A DNA stretch of 64,000 nt from Streptomyces sp. SUK 48 (GCF_009650765.1 NZ_CP045740.1:5432001-5496000); one strand, 5' to 3'; shown: positions 54,532 through 63,765, numbered from the stretch's first letter. Numbers and translations are program-made. The notes: generated from the sequence alone by a model not told the origin.

Positions 54532-54589
54532 CGTCTCGGGGGCTGGGACGTGCGCGGAAGGGCTCCGCACCGCGCACTACCCTTCCCCC

Positions 54590-55876
54590 ATGACCACGCT
54601 CTCGCCGTACGACTCGATGTCCCCGGTCACCCAGGCCGCCTACCGGGCCAGGGCCGCCGCCGCCGACCTCGCGCCGCTGCCGCGCGCCGTGAAGGACGAC
54701 GCGCTGCTGGCGATCGCGGACGCCCTGGAGGTACGGACCGGGGAGATCATCGAGGCCAACGGCAAGGACGTGGCCAAGGCCCGCGAGAACGGCACCAGCG
54801 AGGCCGTCGTGGACCGGCTCACCCTCACCCCCGAGCGGGTCCGGGCCATCGCCGCCGACGTCCGCGACGTGGCGAAGCTGCCCGACCCGGTCGGCGAGGT
54901 GGTGCGCGGCTCCACCCTGCCCAACGGCATCGACCTGCGCCAGGTCCGCGTCCCGCTCGGCGTCGTCGGCATCGTCTACGAGGCCCGCCCCAATGTCACC
55001 GTGGACGCCGCCGCGCTCTGCCTGAAGTCCGGCAACGCCGTCCTGCTGCGCGGCTCGGCCTCCGCCTACGAGTCCAACACCGCCCTCGTCCGGGTCGTCC
55101 GGGACGCGGTCGGCGGCGCCGGGCTGCCCGCCGACGCCGTACAGCTGGTGCCGGGGGAGAGCCGCGAGTCCGTGCGCGAGCTGATGCGCGCCCGGGGCCT
55201 GGTCGACGTCCTCATCCCGCGCGGCGGCGCCTCCCTGATCAGGACCGTGGTCAGCGAGTCCACCGTGCCCGTCATCGAGACCGGCACCGGCAACTGCCAC
55301 GTCTACGTCGACGCGCAGGCCGACATCGACATGGCGATCGACATCCTCGTCAACTCCAAGGCCCAGCGGGTCAGCGTGTGCAACGCGGCCGAGACCCTGC
55401 TGGTCCACCGGGACATCGCCGCCGAGTTCCTGCCGCGCGCCCTGGACGCGCTGGCCGAGGCCGGCGTCACCGTGCACGCCGACGAGCGGGTCATGGCCCA
55501 TGCCGAGGGCTCGAAGGCCACCGTGGTCGAGGCGACCCCGGAGGACTGGGAGACCGAGTACCTGTCGTACGACATCGCCGCAGCCGTCGTGGACTCCCTC
55601 GACAAGGCCGTCGAGCACATCCGGCTGTGGACCTCCGGGCACACCGAGGCGATCGTCACCACCTCGCAGCAGGCCGCCCGCCGGTTCACCCAGTTGGTCG
55701 ACTCGACCACGGTCGCCGTGAACGCCTCCACCCGGTTCACCGACGGCGGCCAGTTCGGCTTCGGCGCGGAGATCGGCATCTCCACCCAGAAGCTGCACGC
55801 CCGGGGCCCGATGGGCCTGCCGGAGCTGACCAGCACCAAGTACATCGTCACCGGCGACGGGCACGTCCGCCGCTGA
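54590..55876 (+). CDS. proA: Glutamate-5-semialdehyde dehydrogenase (gamma-glutamyl phosphate reductase)
   Basis: Second step of proline synthesis: NADPH-dependent reduction of glutamyl 5-phosphate. The 428-aa protein shows [44 protein letters not shown] and the catalytic Cys in [11 protein letters not shown], near [17 protein letters not shown]. The ATG at 54590 lies 6 nt after TACCCT (54578-54583) with no Shine-Dalgarno, so a leaderless transcript is likely. Confidence 0.96.
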   Translation: MTTLSPYDSMSPVTQAAYRARAAAADLAPLPRAVKDDALLAIADALEVRTGEIIEANGKDVAKARENGTSEAVVDRLTLTPERVRAIAADVRDVAKLPDPVGEVVRGSTLPNGIDLRQVRVPLGVVGIVYEARPNVTVDAAALCLKSGNAVLLRGSASAYESNTALVRVVRDAVGGAGLPADAVQLVPGESRESVRELMRARGLVDVLIPRGGASLIRTVVSESTVPVIETGTGNCHVYVDAQADIDMAIDILVNSKAQRVSVCNAAETLLVHRDIAAEFLPRALDALAEAGVTVHADERVMAHAEGSKATVVEATPEDWETEYLSYDIAAAVVDSLDKAVEHIRLWTSGHTEAIVTTSQQAARRFTQLVDSTTVAVNASTRFTDGGQFGFGAEIGISTQKLHARGPMGLPELTSTKYIVTGDGHVRR

Positions 55877-55961
55877 CACCCGCCCCGGCGGGGCGTCTCG
55901 ACGGGCGGACGAATATCCGTACCGTCTGCCCAAATTGACCCCCCAGGTCTACTCTGGATAC

Positions 55962-56507
55962 GTGCCGGAGGACGTGGGGGGCACGCCGTTCCCGGACGGC
56001 TGGGAGCCCGACGACGACCACGACCGCGGAGTGTCGGACGAAGAGTTCGCCTCCGTGGTCTTCGACGAGGACTTCGTACGCGCGGCCACGGTCCATGAGC
56101 CGACCGCCGTCGAACGCCTCCTTGCCGCCGCGAAGGCCAGAGCCGAGGCGTCCGAGGCCGCCCGCCGCGCCCGCGCCCGCAGCGAGCGCTACGACGACGT
56201 CTACGGGGGCGCCGATCCCGGCGACGAGCCGGACGACGACCTCGACGAACCGGACGACCTCCACGCCCTCGACCGGGGCCCCTTCGACGGGCACGGCAAG
56301 CAGGCCCGCTGGCACCGTCCGGTGGCCTGGGTGCTCGCCGTGGTGATGGGCGTCGGCATGGTCGCCCTCGCCTTCGCCGCGGTCTACCGGGGCGCCTCCT
56401 CGGGCACCCGGGACCAGCTGCCCGCGTCCACCACGACCGGCCAGAACCAGATCCCCACGGCGGCTCCGGCGCGCCCCACGGTGTCGGCGGTGCCCCACCT
56501 GCCCTGA
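55962..56507 (+). CDS. Single-pass membrane protein with VVFDE motif (first of a pair)
   Basis: A 181-aa protein with an acidic cytoplasmic N-terminus holding the motif SVVFDEDFVRAA near residue 30, an Ala/Arg-rich helix (ERLLAAAKARAEASEAARRA), a second acidic patch, one membrane helix (about 126-148, VAWVLAVVMGVGMVALAFAA), and a Ser/Thr/Pro-rich exterior tail. The next gene carries the same motif (SVVFDESFVRAA). GTG 55962 follows TACTCT by 6 nt with no Shine-Dalgarno. Function unknown. The shared motif suggests both bind one cytoplasmic partner. Confidence 0.82.
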   Translation: MPEDVGGTPFPDGWEPDDDHDRGVSDEEFASVVFDEDFVRAATVHEPTAVERLLAAAKARAEASEAARRARARSERYDDVYGGADPGDEPDDDLDEPDDLHALDRGPFDGHGKQARWHRPVAWVLAVVMGVGMVALAFAAVYRGASSGTRDQLPASTTTGQNQIPTAAPARPTVSAVPHLP

Positions 56508-56587
56508 TCGGCTCCGGGTGAGGAGTTGTCAGAAGTTGTGGCGGAGCGGGGCGTTTACCCCGGGCCCCCGGAACCCACTCTGAAAGT

Positions 56588-57652
56588 ATGGGCGGGCCTG
56601 GAGACCCACCGGAGGGGACACCCGAGGGCGGCCCCGGCGGTGCGGAGGACGAATACCGATCCGTCGTCTTCGACGAGTCGTTCGTCCGCGCTGCCCGCCT
56701 CCAGGAGTACTCGGCCGAGGAGCGGATGGCCGACCACGCGCTCGCCGTGCGCCGCCGGCCGCTGCACCGGGGCCTCGTCCGCCAGGCGATGATCCTGGTC
56801 CTGCTGATCGCCGTGGCCTTCGGCACCGCCGTCTACATGGGGGTGCGCCATCCGTACGACTCCGCCGAGGCCCCGCGGCCCGTGGAGCCCCTGCGGATGA
56901 CGGTCATACCGCTCGCCCCGCAGGGCCGGGTGCCCGGCGGGGCGGACGCGGAGACGCTGTACGCGCACAGCCCCGCCGCACAGTTCGACATCGGCGCCGA
57001 GGGGGTCCCGCTGCCGGCCGCGCGGGGCACCGCGCACTTCTCCGACAGCCAGGTCATGACGGCGCTGACCACGGCCAAGGACTACATCGTCCGCTCCTCG
57101 CTCTACCCGGAGGTGCTCACCGGGCACGGGACGGCCCCCGCGCGGGCGCTGGTGGACTCCGACCAGCTCGCCCAGTTCGACCAGAGCTTCGGCCGCCCGG
57201 CGGCGGACGGACGGCACGCCCCGACCGGCTGGCTGGTACGCCTGGACCCGGCCCGCGACCGGCTGGCCGACGACCGGATCCGGGTCCGGGGCGTGCTGCG
57301 CCTCACGGAGGCGGACCCGGCGACCCTGGAGGTCAGCGCCGACCACACCTTCGTCTACGCCCTGCGCCCCACCGGCACCGCGAGCGCCCCCGTCTCCCTC
57401 TTCACCGTCCGCCGCGCGCTGACCTTCCGCTTCACCCGCGACGACCTGCGCACCCGCCAGGTCCAGCTGACCACGGCCTATGTGGAGGCCGGCCCGCTGT
57501 CCTGCGCCGCGGACTCCACGTCGTACCTCCACCCCCTGCTGGCGGGCCAGGCCCCCCACCCGGGCGCCCCCGCGGGCACCGATCCGTACCGGACGGACAG
57601 CCCCGCCTCCCTGTGCGGCACGCTGGCCACGGGGGCGCAGCCCAGGGCGTGA
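56588..57652 (+). CDS. Membrane protein with VVFDE motif and large exterior domain (second of a pair)
   Basis: A 354-aa protein: short Gly/Pro/Glu-rich cytoplasmic head, then EYRSVVFDESFVRAARLQEY, a membrane helix (about 66-84, AMILVLLIAVAFGTAVYMGV), and an exterior domain of about 265 residues with two Cys (SCAADSTSYL and SLCGTLA) that may form a disulfide. It shares the N-terminal motif with its neighbour but not the exterior part. The ATG at 56588 lies 6 nt after CACTCT. It ends 11 bp before the convergent M48 protease. Function unknown. Confidence 0.82.
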   Translation: MGGPGDPPEGTPEGGPGGAEDEYRSVVFDESFVRAARLQEYSAEERMADHALAVRRRPLHRGLVRQAMILVLLIAVAFGTAVYMGVRHPYDSAEAPRPVEPLRMTVIPLAPQGRVPGGADAETLYAHSPAAQFDIGAEGVPLPAARGTAHFSDSQVMTALTTAKDYIVRSSLYPEVLTGHGTAPARALVDSDQLAQFDQSFGRPAADGRHAPTGWLVRLDPARDRLADDRIRVRGVLRLTEADPATLEVSADHTFVYALRPTGTASAPVSLFTVRRALTFRFTRDDLRTRQVQLTTAYVEAGPLSCAADSTSYLHPLLAGQAPHPGAPAGTDPYRTDSPASLCGTLATGAQPRA

Positions 57653-57663
57653 GGCGGAAGGCC

Positions 57664-58743
57664 CTACTCGGCCGCCGGCGCCGGGCCGCCCTTGGCCGGC
57701 GGGGGGCTCTTGAAGCCGTCGAAGCCGCGCTTGACCCGGCCGCCCAGGTCGCCCGCGCCGCCCGCCAGGTCGCTGACCAGCTTCATCAGCGGGTCCTTGG
57801 AGTCCTTGACATCGCTCGCGTAGCTCGCCGCGGACTCCCGGAAGGAGTCGCTGACCTTGGTGTCCTTGTCGTCGTCGCGGCGCGGGTAGTGGCCGTCGAC
57901 GATCCGCTGGTAGTCCCGCGACTCGGCCCACTTCTTCAGCTCGGCGGCGCGCACGGTGGTGAACGGGTGCGAGCGCGGCAGCACGTTCAGGATCTTCAGC
58001 ACGGAGTCGCGCAGGTCGCCGCCGGCGTCGTACTCCTCGGCCTGCTCCAGGAACGCGTCCACGTTCATCTCGTGCAGGTGGTTGCCGCCCGCGATCTTCA
58101 TCAGGCCGCGCATCGAGGCCCGTACGTCCTGGCCCACCAGCAGTCCGGCCCGGTCCGCGGAGAGTTCGGACTTGCGGAACCACTCCCGCAGCGCCGCGAT
58201 GATCGCCATCATCGCGAGATTGCCCAGCGGGATCCACGCGACCTTGACCGCCAGGTTCGTCAGGAACAGCAGGACGGTGCGGTACACGGAGTGCCCGGAC
58301 AGCGCGTGTCCGACCTCGTGGCCGACGACCGCCCGCATCTCCTCCTCGTCCAGCAGCTCCACCAGACCCGTGGAGACCACGATGATCGGCTCGTCCAGGC
58401 CGATGCACATCGCGTTCGGCTGCGGGTCCTGGGTGACGTACATCGGCGGAACCTTCGGCAGGTCCAGGATGTAGCAGGCGTCCAGCAGCATGTCGTGCAG
58501 ATGGCCGAACTGCCGTTCGGAGACGCGCACCGAGTCGGACAGGAACAGCAGCCGCAGGCTCCGCTCCGGCAGCAGCCCGCTCAGGGCCTTGAACACCTGG
58601 TCGAACCCGCTGAGCTTGCGCAGCGCCACCAGGGCGGACCGGTCCGCCGGGTGCTCGTACGCCCGCGAGGAGATCCCCGGGAAGCGCGCCCGCTGCCTGC
58701 CGGGCACCCGCTCGTGCCCGCTCTGCCGATCGCCGTCGTGCAT
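57664..58743 (-). CDS. M48-family zinc metallopeptidase
   Basis: A 359-aa membrane-associated zinc endopeptidase like HtpX/Ste24-type proteins. The HEVGH zinc motif is at residues 142-146, with the downstream Glu ligand expected in KSELSADRAG. A hydrophobic stretch (about 158-186, VYRTVLLFLTNLAVKVAWIP) anchors it. The C-terminus is charged. ATG 58743 has GGGGGA upstream. Family members degrade misfolded membrane proteins; a specific substrate is not known. Confidence 0.9.
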   Translation of the reverse strand: MHDGDRQSGHERVPGRQRARFPGISSRAYEHPADRSALVALRKLSGFDQVFKALSGLLPERSLRLLFLSDSVRVSERQFGHLHDMLLDACYILDLPKVPPMYVTQDPQPNAMCIGLDEPIIVVSTGLVELLDEEEMRAVVGHEVGHALSGHSVYRTVLLFLTNLAVKVAWIPLGNLAMMAIIAALREWFRKSELSADRAGLLVGQDVRASMRGLMKIAGGNHLHEMNVDAFLEQAEEYDAGGDLRDSVLKILNVLPRSHPFTTVRAAELKKWAESRDYQRIVDGHYPRRDDDKDTKVSDSFRESAASYASDVKDSKDPLMKLVSDLAGGAGDLGGRVKRGFDGFKSPPPAKGGPAPAAE

Positions 58744-58843
58744 GTCTTCCCCCAAGTGCGTGTGAGTGCGGTGAGCCCCCGAGGCGGGGTTCAGCCTAGG
58801 CGGAGATACCGTGGACGGGCAGACAGCCGAAGGAGTCCACGCC

Positions 58844-59011
58844 ATGGAGCACCACCCCGCAGCCGCCCGGCTGACCGAGGCCGCAGCGAGCGCCGCCCAG
58901 CAGCAGGGGGGCGGAGGCGACATGCTCCGCATCGTGCTGCTCGTGATGATCGTGGGCTGCGCGCTGACCGCCTGGTTCCTGCTGCGCGGCTACAAGCAGA
59001 AGGACGACTGA
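58844..59011 (+). CDS. Small single-pass membrane protein, 55 aa
   Basis: [20 protein letters not shown], a Gly4 hinge, then one helix ([20 protein letters not shown]) and a basic end (RGYKQKDD). ATG 58844 has AAGGAG 8 nt upstream; GTG 58811 is in frame but without a ribosome-binding site. Function unknown. It begins the co-directional run to nadD. Confidence 0.75.
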   Translation: MEHHPAAARLTEAAASAAQQQGGGGDMLRIVLLVMIVGCALTAWFLLRGYKQKDD

Positions 59012-59142
59012 CGGGCGGCCGGAGTTCCCCGCCCCGGCCCCCTCGCTTCCCAACGGCGGAGTCGGCGTGATCGCCGCAGGACCGCCCGCATACGATGAGC
59101 CGACGTCTTTATCCCGCCCACACGCGATAGGTCCTGTCGAAG

Positions 59143-59298
59143 ATGATGCTCACCAGCGCCGCAGCCCCGCTGCTCTCCCTCGCCGCCGAAGAGGGCGGCC
59201 ACCACGACAGCCTGAACCCCGCCATCACCGGCGGCGCCGCCTTCATCGTCCTGCTTCTGCTGCTGTGGATCACCACCCGCTTCAACCGCGACCGCTGA
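59143..59298 (+). CDS. Small single-pass membrane protein, 51 aa
   Basis: A short gene encoding [19 protein letters not shown], then [15 protein letters not shown] and a helix with the end [10 protein letters not shown]. The NP-x-x-TGG and the RFNRDR end resemble small proteins commonly annotated beside nadD in streptomycetes (from memory). ATG at 59143 or 59146; no strong ribosome-binding site. Function unknown. Confidence 0.65.
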   Translation: MMLTSAAAPLLSLAAEEGGHHDSLNPAITGGAAFIVLLLLLWITTRFNRDR

Positions 59299-59354
59299 GC
59301 CGGGGGACCGGCCCCGGCCGGACGCCGAGGACCGGGCCGGTAGGGTCTGCACGC

Positions 59355-60068
59355 ATGGGAGAGCAGGACATGCCTACCGGTCCGGCACACGATGACGCCG
59401 CCGACGCCGACGCCGCCGCCGACATGACCGACCAGCCGCAGTACCGCCGGCACCGGCCGGGCCACGGCCCCGCCCGCTCCGGCAAGCGGCGCCTGGGCGT
59501 CATGGGCGGCACCTTCGACCCGATCCACCACGGGCACCTCGTGGCGGCCAGCGAGGTCGCCGCGCAGTTCGAGCTGGACGAGGTGGTGTTCGTGCCCACC
59601 GGCCAGCCGTGGCAGAAGTCCTACCGCCAGGTCTCCCCGGCCGAGGACCGCTATCTGATGACGGTCATCGCCACCGCCGAGAACCCGCAGTTCTCCGTCA
59701 GCCGCATCGACATCGACCGCGGCGGCCCCACCTACACCGTGGACACCCTGCGCGACCTGCGCGCCCTCAACCCGGACACCGACCTGTTCTTCATCACCGG
59801 TGCCGACGCCCTCGCCCAGCTGCTGACCTGGCGCGACAGCGAGGAGCTGTTCTCCCTCGCGCACTTCATCGGCGTCACCCGGCCCGGCCACCACCTCAGC
59901 AACCCCGGACTGCCCGAGGGCGGCGTCTCGTTGGTCGAGGTCCCGGCGCTCGCCATCTCCTCCACGGACTGCCGTGCGAGAGTCGCCAAGGGCGACCCCA
60001 TCTGGTACATGGTGCCGGACGGAGTAGTGCGCTACATCGACAAGCGCGAGCTGTACCGCGGCGAGTGA
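59355..60068 (+). CDS. nadD: Nicotinate-nucleotide adenylyltransferase
   Basis: Makes nicotinate adenine dinucleotide in NAD synthesis. The 237-aa protein has an extra disordered N-terminus of about 50 residues, then [19 protein letters not shown] (nucleotidyltransferase HxGH-type), [25 protein letters not shown] and the [13 protein letters not shown] motif. ATG 59355 lies 8 nt after TAGGGT; ATG 59370 with GGAG 8 nt upstream is a good alternative. It is followed 16 bp later by the LCP-like gene. Confidence 0.95.
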   Translation: MGEQDMPTGPAHDDAADADAAADMTDQPQYRRHRPGHGPARSGKRRLGVMGGTFDPIHHGHLVAASEVAAQFELDEVVFVPTGQPWQKSYRQVSPAEDRYLMTVIATAENPQFSVSRIDIDRGGPTYTVDTLRDLRALNPDTDLFFITGADALAQLLTWRDSEELFSLAHFIGVTRPGHHLSNPGLPEGGVSLVEVPALAISSTDCRARVAKGDPIWYMVPDGVVRYIDKRELYRGE

Positions 60069-60084
60069 GCCGAGAGGGGCACCG

Positions 60085-61899
60085 GTGAACGACCGATACG
60101 ACGCGGGGCAGTACGAGATCGTCGGCTACGACGAGTACGGACAGCCCGTCTACCGCCAGGTTCCGGCACAGCAGGCTCCGGGCGGGTCCTACGACCCCTA
60201 CGCCCAGCAGCAGGGATACGGCTACGACCCCTACGGCACCGGCGCCTCCCAGCCGAACCAGCCGAACCAGCCGAACCAGCCGTACGGGTCGTACGGCACC
60301 GGGCAGCAGCCGCAGGTGCCGTCGCACCCCTCGGACGACGGCGGTTACCCCGGCGGCGACGGCTATTCCGGCGGCGACGGCTACGGCGGGTACGACCCGG
60401 GGTACGACCCCTACGGAACCCAGAGCCCGCAGAGCCAGGGGCACGGGGGGAATTCCGGGTACGACCCCTACGGGCAGGCCGCGAGCAGCGGACAGCAGCC
60501 CCGGGTCGCCGAGCAGACCGCGCACATCCCCCAGCAGGCACGCCCCCAGGACCCGCCCCGGCACAACCCCTACGCGGAGCTCGCGAGCGACGACGCGGAC
60601 GACGGGCACGCGACGGGCGAACCGGACTACCACACCGAGCAGTTCGCGTTCGTGGAGGAGCCGGACGGCGACTCCGAGGACGTCATCGACTGGCTGAAGT
60701 TCACCGAGAACCGCACCGAGCGCCGCGAGGAGGCCCGCCGCCGCGCCCGCAGCCGGCTCGTCGCCCTCGGCGTCGTCCTCGCCCTCGTCGCGGCCGGCGG
60801 CGTCGGCTATCTCTGGTACGCCGGGAAGCTGCCCTTCCTGTCCTCCTCAGGCGCCGGCGGGGGCGCGGCGGTGGCGGCCGGTGCCCAGAAGCGCGACGTG
60901 ATCGTGGTCCATCTGCACAACACCGGCAAGCGCGGCACCTCCACCGTGCTGCTGGTGGACAACACCACCACGAAGCGCGGCAGCACCGTCCTGCTGCCCA
61001 ACTCCCTGGCGCTGACCGACGACGACGGTTCCACCACGACGCTCGCCAAGTCGGTGGACGACGACGGCTCCTCCGGCACCCGCGACCAACTGGACACCGT
61101 CCTCGGCACCAACATCCAGGGCACCTGGCGGCTGGACACGCCCTACCTGCAGAACCTGGTCGACCTCGTCGGCAACATCGACATGGACACCAATGTCGAC
61201 GTGCCCGACCCGGACAGCAAGAAGAAGGGCGCCGAGCCGCTCGTCTCCAAGGGCGCCGACCAGACCCTCAGCGGCAAGATGGCCGTCGCCTACGCCACCT
61301 ACCGGGCCCCCGGCGAGTCGGAGAACGCCCAGCTGGAGCGGTTCGGGCAGGTCATGCAGGGCGTGCTGCGCAAGATCTCGACCGACGCCTCGGACGCCAC
61401 GGTCACCGTGCAGAGCCTCGCGCAGATCCTCGACCCCTCGCTCACCGACAAGGACCTCGGCACCTTCCTGGCCAAGCTCGCGGGCCTCGCCAAGGAGGGC
61501 GACTACAAGACGGCCCTGCTGCCGGTGCGGCCGGACGGCACGCTCACCGCGCAGACCAGCGACAGTGTGGTCAAGGACATCCTCGGCGGCACCGCCAAGA
61601 GCCCCGACGCCGGCAGCGCGGTCCGGGTCTCGGTGCAGAACGCCACCGGGGTCAAGGACGACACCGAGCAGGCCCGCGTGGTGCTCCTGAACGGCGGTTT
61701 CACCTTCCTGGAGGGCGGCAGCGGCGGCAGCCGGGCCACCTCGAAGGTCGTCTACCAGGACGCCTCCGACAAGCAGAACGCCACCGAGGTCGCCAAGACC
61801 CTCGGCCTGCCCGCGGGCTCGGTCGGCAAGGGCCCGGTCTCCTCGGGCGCCGACGTCTCGGTGGTCCTGGGCCAGGACTACAAGCCGTCCGGTTCCTGA
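60085..61899 (+). CDS. LCP/LytR-like envelope protein with LytR_C domain
   Basis: A 604-aa type II membrane protein: a Tyr/Gln/Gly/Pro-rich cytoplasmic region (1 to about 200, units like YDPYGTGASQP), one membrane helix (about 228-248), an LCP-type catalytic domain (about 270-460: VIVVHLHNTGKRG, LLPNSLAL, AVAYATYRAPGESENAQLER), and a LytR C-terminal domain (about 500-600). LCP proteins attach teichoic acid-like polymers to peptidoglycan. Canonical catalytic residues look divergent, so activity is uncertain. GTG 60085 has GAGAGGGG upstream. Polymer-related genes elsewhere in this window make a role in polymer attachment plausible. Confidence 0.85.
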   Translation: MNDRYDAGQYEIVGYDEYGQPVYRQVPAQQAPGGSYDPYAQQQGYGYDPYGTGASQPNQPNQPNQPYGSYGTGQQPQVPSHPSDDGGYPGGDGYSGGDGYGGYDPGYDPYGTQSPQSQGHGGNSGYDPYGQAASSGQQPRVAEQTAHIPQQARPQDPPRHNPYAELASDDADDGHATGEPDYHTEQFAFVEEPDGDSEDVIDWLKFTENRTERREEARRRARSRLVALGVVLALVAAGGVGYLWYAGKLPFLSSSGAGGGAAVAAGAQKRDVIVVHLHNTGKRGTSTVLLVDNTTTKRGSTVLLPNSLALTDDDGSTTTLAKSVDDDGSSGTRDQLDTVLGTNIQGTWRLDTPYLQNLVDLVGNIDMDTNVDVPDPDSKKKGAEPLVSKGADQTLSGKMAVAYATYRAPGESENAQLERFGQVMQGVLRKISTDASDATVTVQSLAQILDPSLTDKDLGTFLAKLAGLAKEGDYKTALLPVRPDGTLTAQTSDSVVKDILGGTAKSPDAGSAVRVSVQNATGVKDDTEQARVVLLNGGFTFLEGGSGGSRATSKVVYQDASDKQNATEVAKTLGLPAGSVGKGPVSSGADVSVVLGQDYKPSGS

Positions 61900-61923
61900 G
61901 CGCCGGTTCCCGAGCGTGCTCCG

Positions 61924-61968
61924 GGGCGCCTCCCGCGATACCCCGGCTCGCGCGGGGCGCCCTTCGCG
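61924..61968 (+). terminator. Probable terminator after the LCP-like gene
   Basis: GGGCGCCTCCCGCG partly pairs with CGCGGGGCGCCC around an approximately 15-nt loop, with one bulge. rsfS starts about 80 bp further on. Confidence 0.4.
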
Positions 61969-62047
61969 TCGCCTTTGATCGCGTGGGGTGCCCCCGGCGG
62001 TCCGTGAGACCCTTGAGGTTCAGTGCCCGTCGACGGAAAGCCACGCA

Positions 62048-62491
62048 GTGACCGCCACCGATCGTTCCCTTGAGCTCATCACCACCGCCGCCCAGGCGGC
62101 TGCCGACAAGCTCGCCCATGACGTCATCGCCTACGACGTCAGCGACGTCCTGTCGATCACGGACGCCTTCCTGCTCGCTTCCGCGCCGAACGACCGCCAG
62201 GTCAAGGCCATCGTCGACGAGATCGAGGAGCGCCTCCAGCAGGAGCTCGGCGCCAAGCCGGTGCGCCGCGAGGGCGACCGCGACGCCCGCTGGATCCTGC
62301 TCGACTACGTCGACATCGTGGTCCATGTCCAGCACAGCGAGGAGCGCGTCTTCTACGCCCTGGAGCGGCTGTGGAAGGACTGCCCCGAGCTGGAGCTGCC
62401 CGCCGACGCCAAGGCGACCCGCGGCAAGGGTGAGGAGCACGCCAAGCTCCTGGAGTCCGAGGCCGACGAGGAGCCGGGCGGGCAGTGGTGA
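62048..62491 (+). CDS. rsfS: Ribosome silencing factor RsfS
   Basis: Binds ribosomal protein L14 and blocks subunit joining when nutrients are low. The 147-aa protein has the family blocks DVSDVLSITDAFLLASAPN, DRQVKAIVDEIEERL and WILLDYVDIVVHVQ, with a variable charged C-terminus. GTG at 62048. It overlaps the phosphatase gene (TGATG). The nadD-rsfS order is conserved in actinobacteria. Confidence 0.96.
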   Translation: MTATDRSLELITTAAQAAADKLAHDVIAYDVSDVLSITDAFLLASAPNDRQVKAIVDEIEERLQQELGAKPVRREGDRDARWILLDYVDIVVHVQHSEERVFYALERLWKDCPELELPADAKATRGKGEEHAKLLESEADEEPGGQW

Positions 62492-63159
62492 TGAGCGCCA
62501 CGGGTGAGGTGACCGACCGCAGGGACCGGGGCCGCCGCGTCATCCTGTGGCGGCACGGCCAGACCTCGTGGAACGTGGAGCGTCGCTTCCAGGGCAGCAC
62601 CGACGTCCCGCTGACCGAGACCGGCATCGGGCAGGCCCGCCGCGCCGCCCGGCTGCTGGCCTCGCTGAACCCCGACGCGATCGTCTCCTCGGACCTGACG
62701 CGGGCCGCGGACACGGCCGCCGAGCTGGCCGCGCTCACCGGTCTCGACGTCACCCGCGACGAGGGCCTGCGCGAGACCTACGCGGGCGTCTGGCAGGGGC
62801 TGACGCACACGGAGATCATCGCCCGCCACGGCGACGAGTACGCCGCCTGGAAGCGCGGCGAGGCGATCCGCCGTGGCGGGGGCGAACTGGAGACCGAGGT
62901 CGCCGACCGGGCCGCGCCCGTCGTCCTGCGGCATGTGGAGAAGCTGCCCGTGGACGGCACCCTGGTGGTCGTCAGCCACGGCGGCACCATCCGCACCACC
63001 ATCGGCCGGCTGCTCGGCCTCCAGGCCCCGCACTGGGAGAGCCTCGGCGGTCTCTCCAACTGCTGCTGGTCCGTGCTGGGCGAGGGCGCGCGCGGCTGGC
63101 GCCTGCTGGAGCACAACGCGGGCACCCTCCCCGAGCCGGTCCTCGGCGACGACGACTGA
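62491..63159 (+). CDS. Histidine phosphatase (phosphoglycerate-mutase-like)
   Basis: A 222-aa two-histidine phosphatase. RHGQTSWN carries the phospho-accepting His, VVSHGGTIR the second His, and ETYAGVWQG the acidic residue. In mycobacteria the gene in this position (after nadD and rsfS) is the glucosyl-3-phosphoglycerate phosphatase; the synthetic partner is not visible here, so the substrate is undetermined. ATG 62491 overlaps the rsfS stop; GTG 62485 is also in frame. Confidence 0.9.
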   Translation: MSATGEVTDRRDRGRRVILWRHGQTSWNVERRFQGSTDVPLTETGIGQARRAARLLASLNPDAIVSSDLTRAADTAAELAALTGLDVTRDEGLRETYAGVWQGLTHTEIIARHGDEYAAWKRGEAIRRGGGELETEVADRAAPVVLRHVEKLPVDGTLVVVSHGGTIRTTIGRLLGLQAPHWESLGGLSNCCWSVLGEGARGWRLLEHNAGTLPEPVLGDDD

Positions 63160-63186
63160 GCCCGCGGCGGCTCCGCACCCCCGGAT

Positions 63187-63216
63187 TTCACTTTCCGGCA
63201 GGTCACAGGCTAAAGT
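63187..63216 (+). promoter_or_regulatory. Promoter of tRNA-Ala 1
   Basis: -10 TAAAGT (63211-63216) with a -35-like TTCACT 18 nt upstream (63187-63192). The tRNA begins about 33 nt after the predicted start. Confidence 0.55.
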
Positions 63217-63255
63217 TCTTCTTGTTCGCCCCGCCGAGCGGGAAGAACACAGCAA

Positions 63256-63328
63256 GGGGCTATAGCTCAGTTGGTAGAGCGCCTGCATGGCATGCAGGAG
63301 GTCAGGAGTTCAATTCTCCTTAGCTCCA
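63256..63328 (+). tRNA. tRNA-Ala (anticodon GGC), copy 1
   Basis: Acceptor GGGGCTA/TAGCTCC, D arm GCTC-AGTTGGTA-GAGC, anticodon stem CCTGC/GCAGG with loop ATGGCAT (anticodon GGC), T arm GGAGTTCAATTCTCC. CCA is not encoded. The second copy (63836-63908) is identical. Confidence 0.96.
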
Positions 63329-63334
63329 CAGGAG

Positions 63335-63369
63335 GAAGATCCCGTCCCCGTCAGGGGGGCGGGATCTTC
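63335..63369 (+). terminator. Terminator after tRNA-Ala 1
   Basis: A 15-bp stem (one G-U) with a 5-nt loop follows the tRNA by 6 nt and is succeeded by TCTGTTTG. Confidence 0.85.
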
Positions 63370-63462
63370 TGTTTGTGCTACTGAAGCGTCGCTGACCGTG
63401 TCGGTCCCCTCGTGGCAGAATCGGACGGCCGGAAGGGGGCGCGGTCCGACGGGAGCTGATCG

Positions 63463-63696
63463 ATGGGTGCACACAGGCGGAAGTGCGACTGGTGCGGCAG
63501 CGGTACGCCCATCGTGCGCGACATGGAGCCGGTCAACGCCGACTACCAGTACTGGTGCGAGGAGTGCGCGCGGGCGCTGATCATAAAAGGCGACCCCATC
63601 GAGACGTACCGGGAGCTGGAGGGCGAGCCGATCTACGGTCGCCTCCTGGAGGAGCACTGCACCCTCAAGCGGTTCTACTCCTTCGTCGCCGCCTGA
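63463..63696 (+). CDS. Small zinc-ribbon protein, 77 aa
   Basis: Two CxxC pairs (KCDWCGSG and YWCEECAR, 19 residues between inner Cys) suggest one zinc site, with a downstream helical end (GDPIETYRELEGEPIYGRLL). ATG 63463 follows GGAGCTGATCG. It lies alone between the two tRNA-Ala genes. Zinc-ribbon proteins of this size often bind nucleic acid or partner proteins; no function can be named. Confidence 0.78.
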   Translation: MGAHRRKCDWCGSGTPIVRDMEPVNADYQYWCEECARALIIKGDPIETYRELEGEPIYGRLLEEHCTLKRFYSFVAA

Positions 63697-63736
63697 GCCG
63701 GGCAGCGTGGATCGATCATCATAGAAACGGACATTC

Positions 63737-63752
63737 GCGACCAATTGGTCGC
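63737..63752. promoter_or_regulatory. 16-bp perfect palindrome upstream of tRNA-Ala 2
   Basis: GCGACCAATTGGTCGC lies 13 bp before the -35 element of tRNA-Ala 2. It may be a binding site or part of an upstream element. Confidence 0.5.
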
Positions 63753-63765
63753 AGTGGAAACCGAT

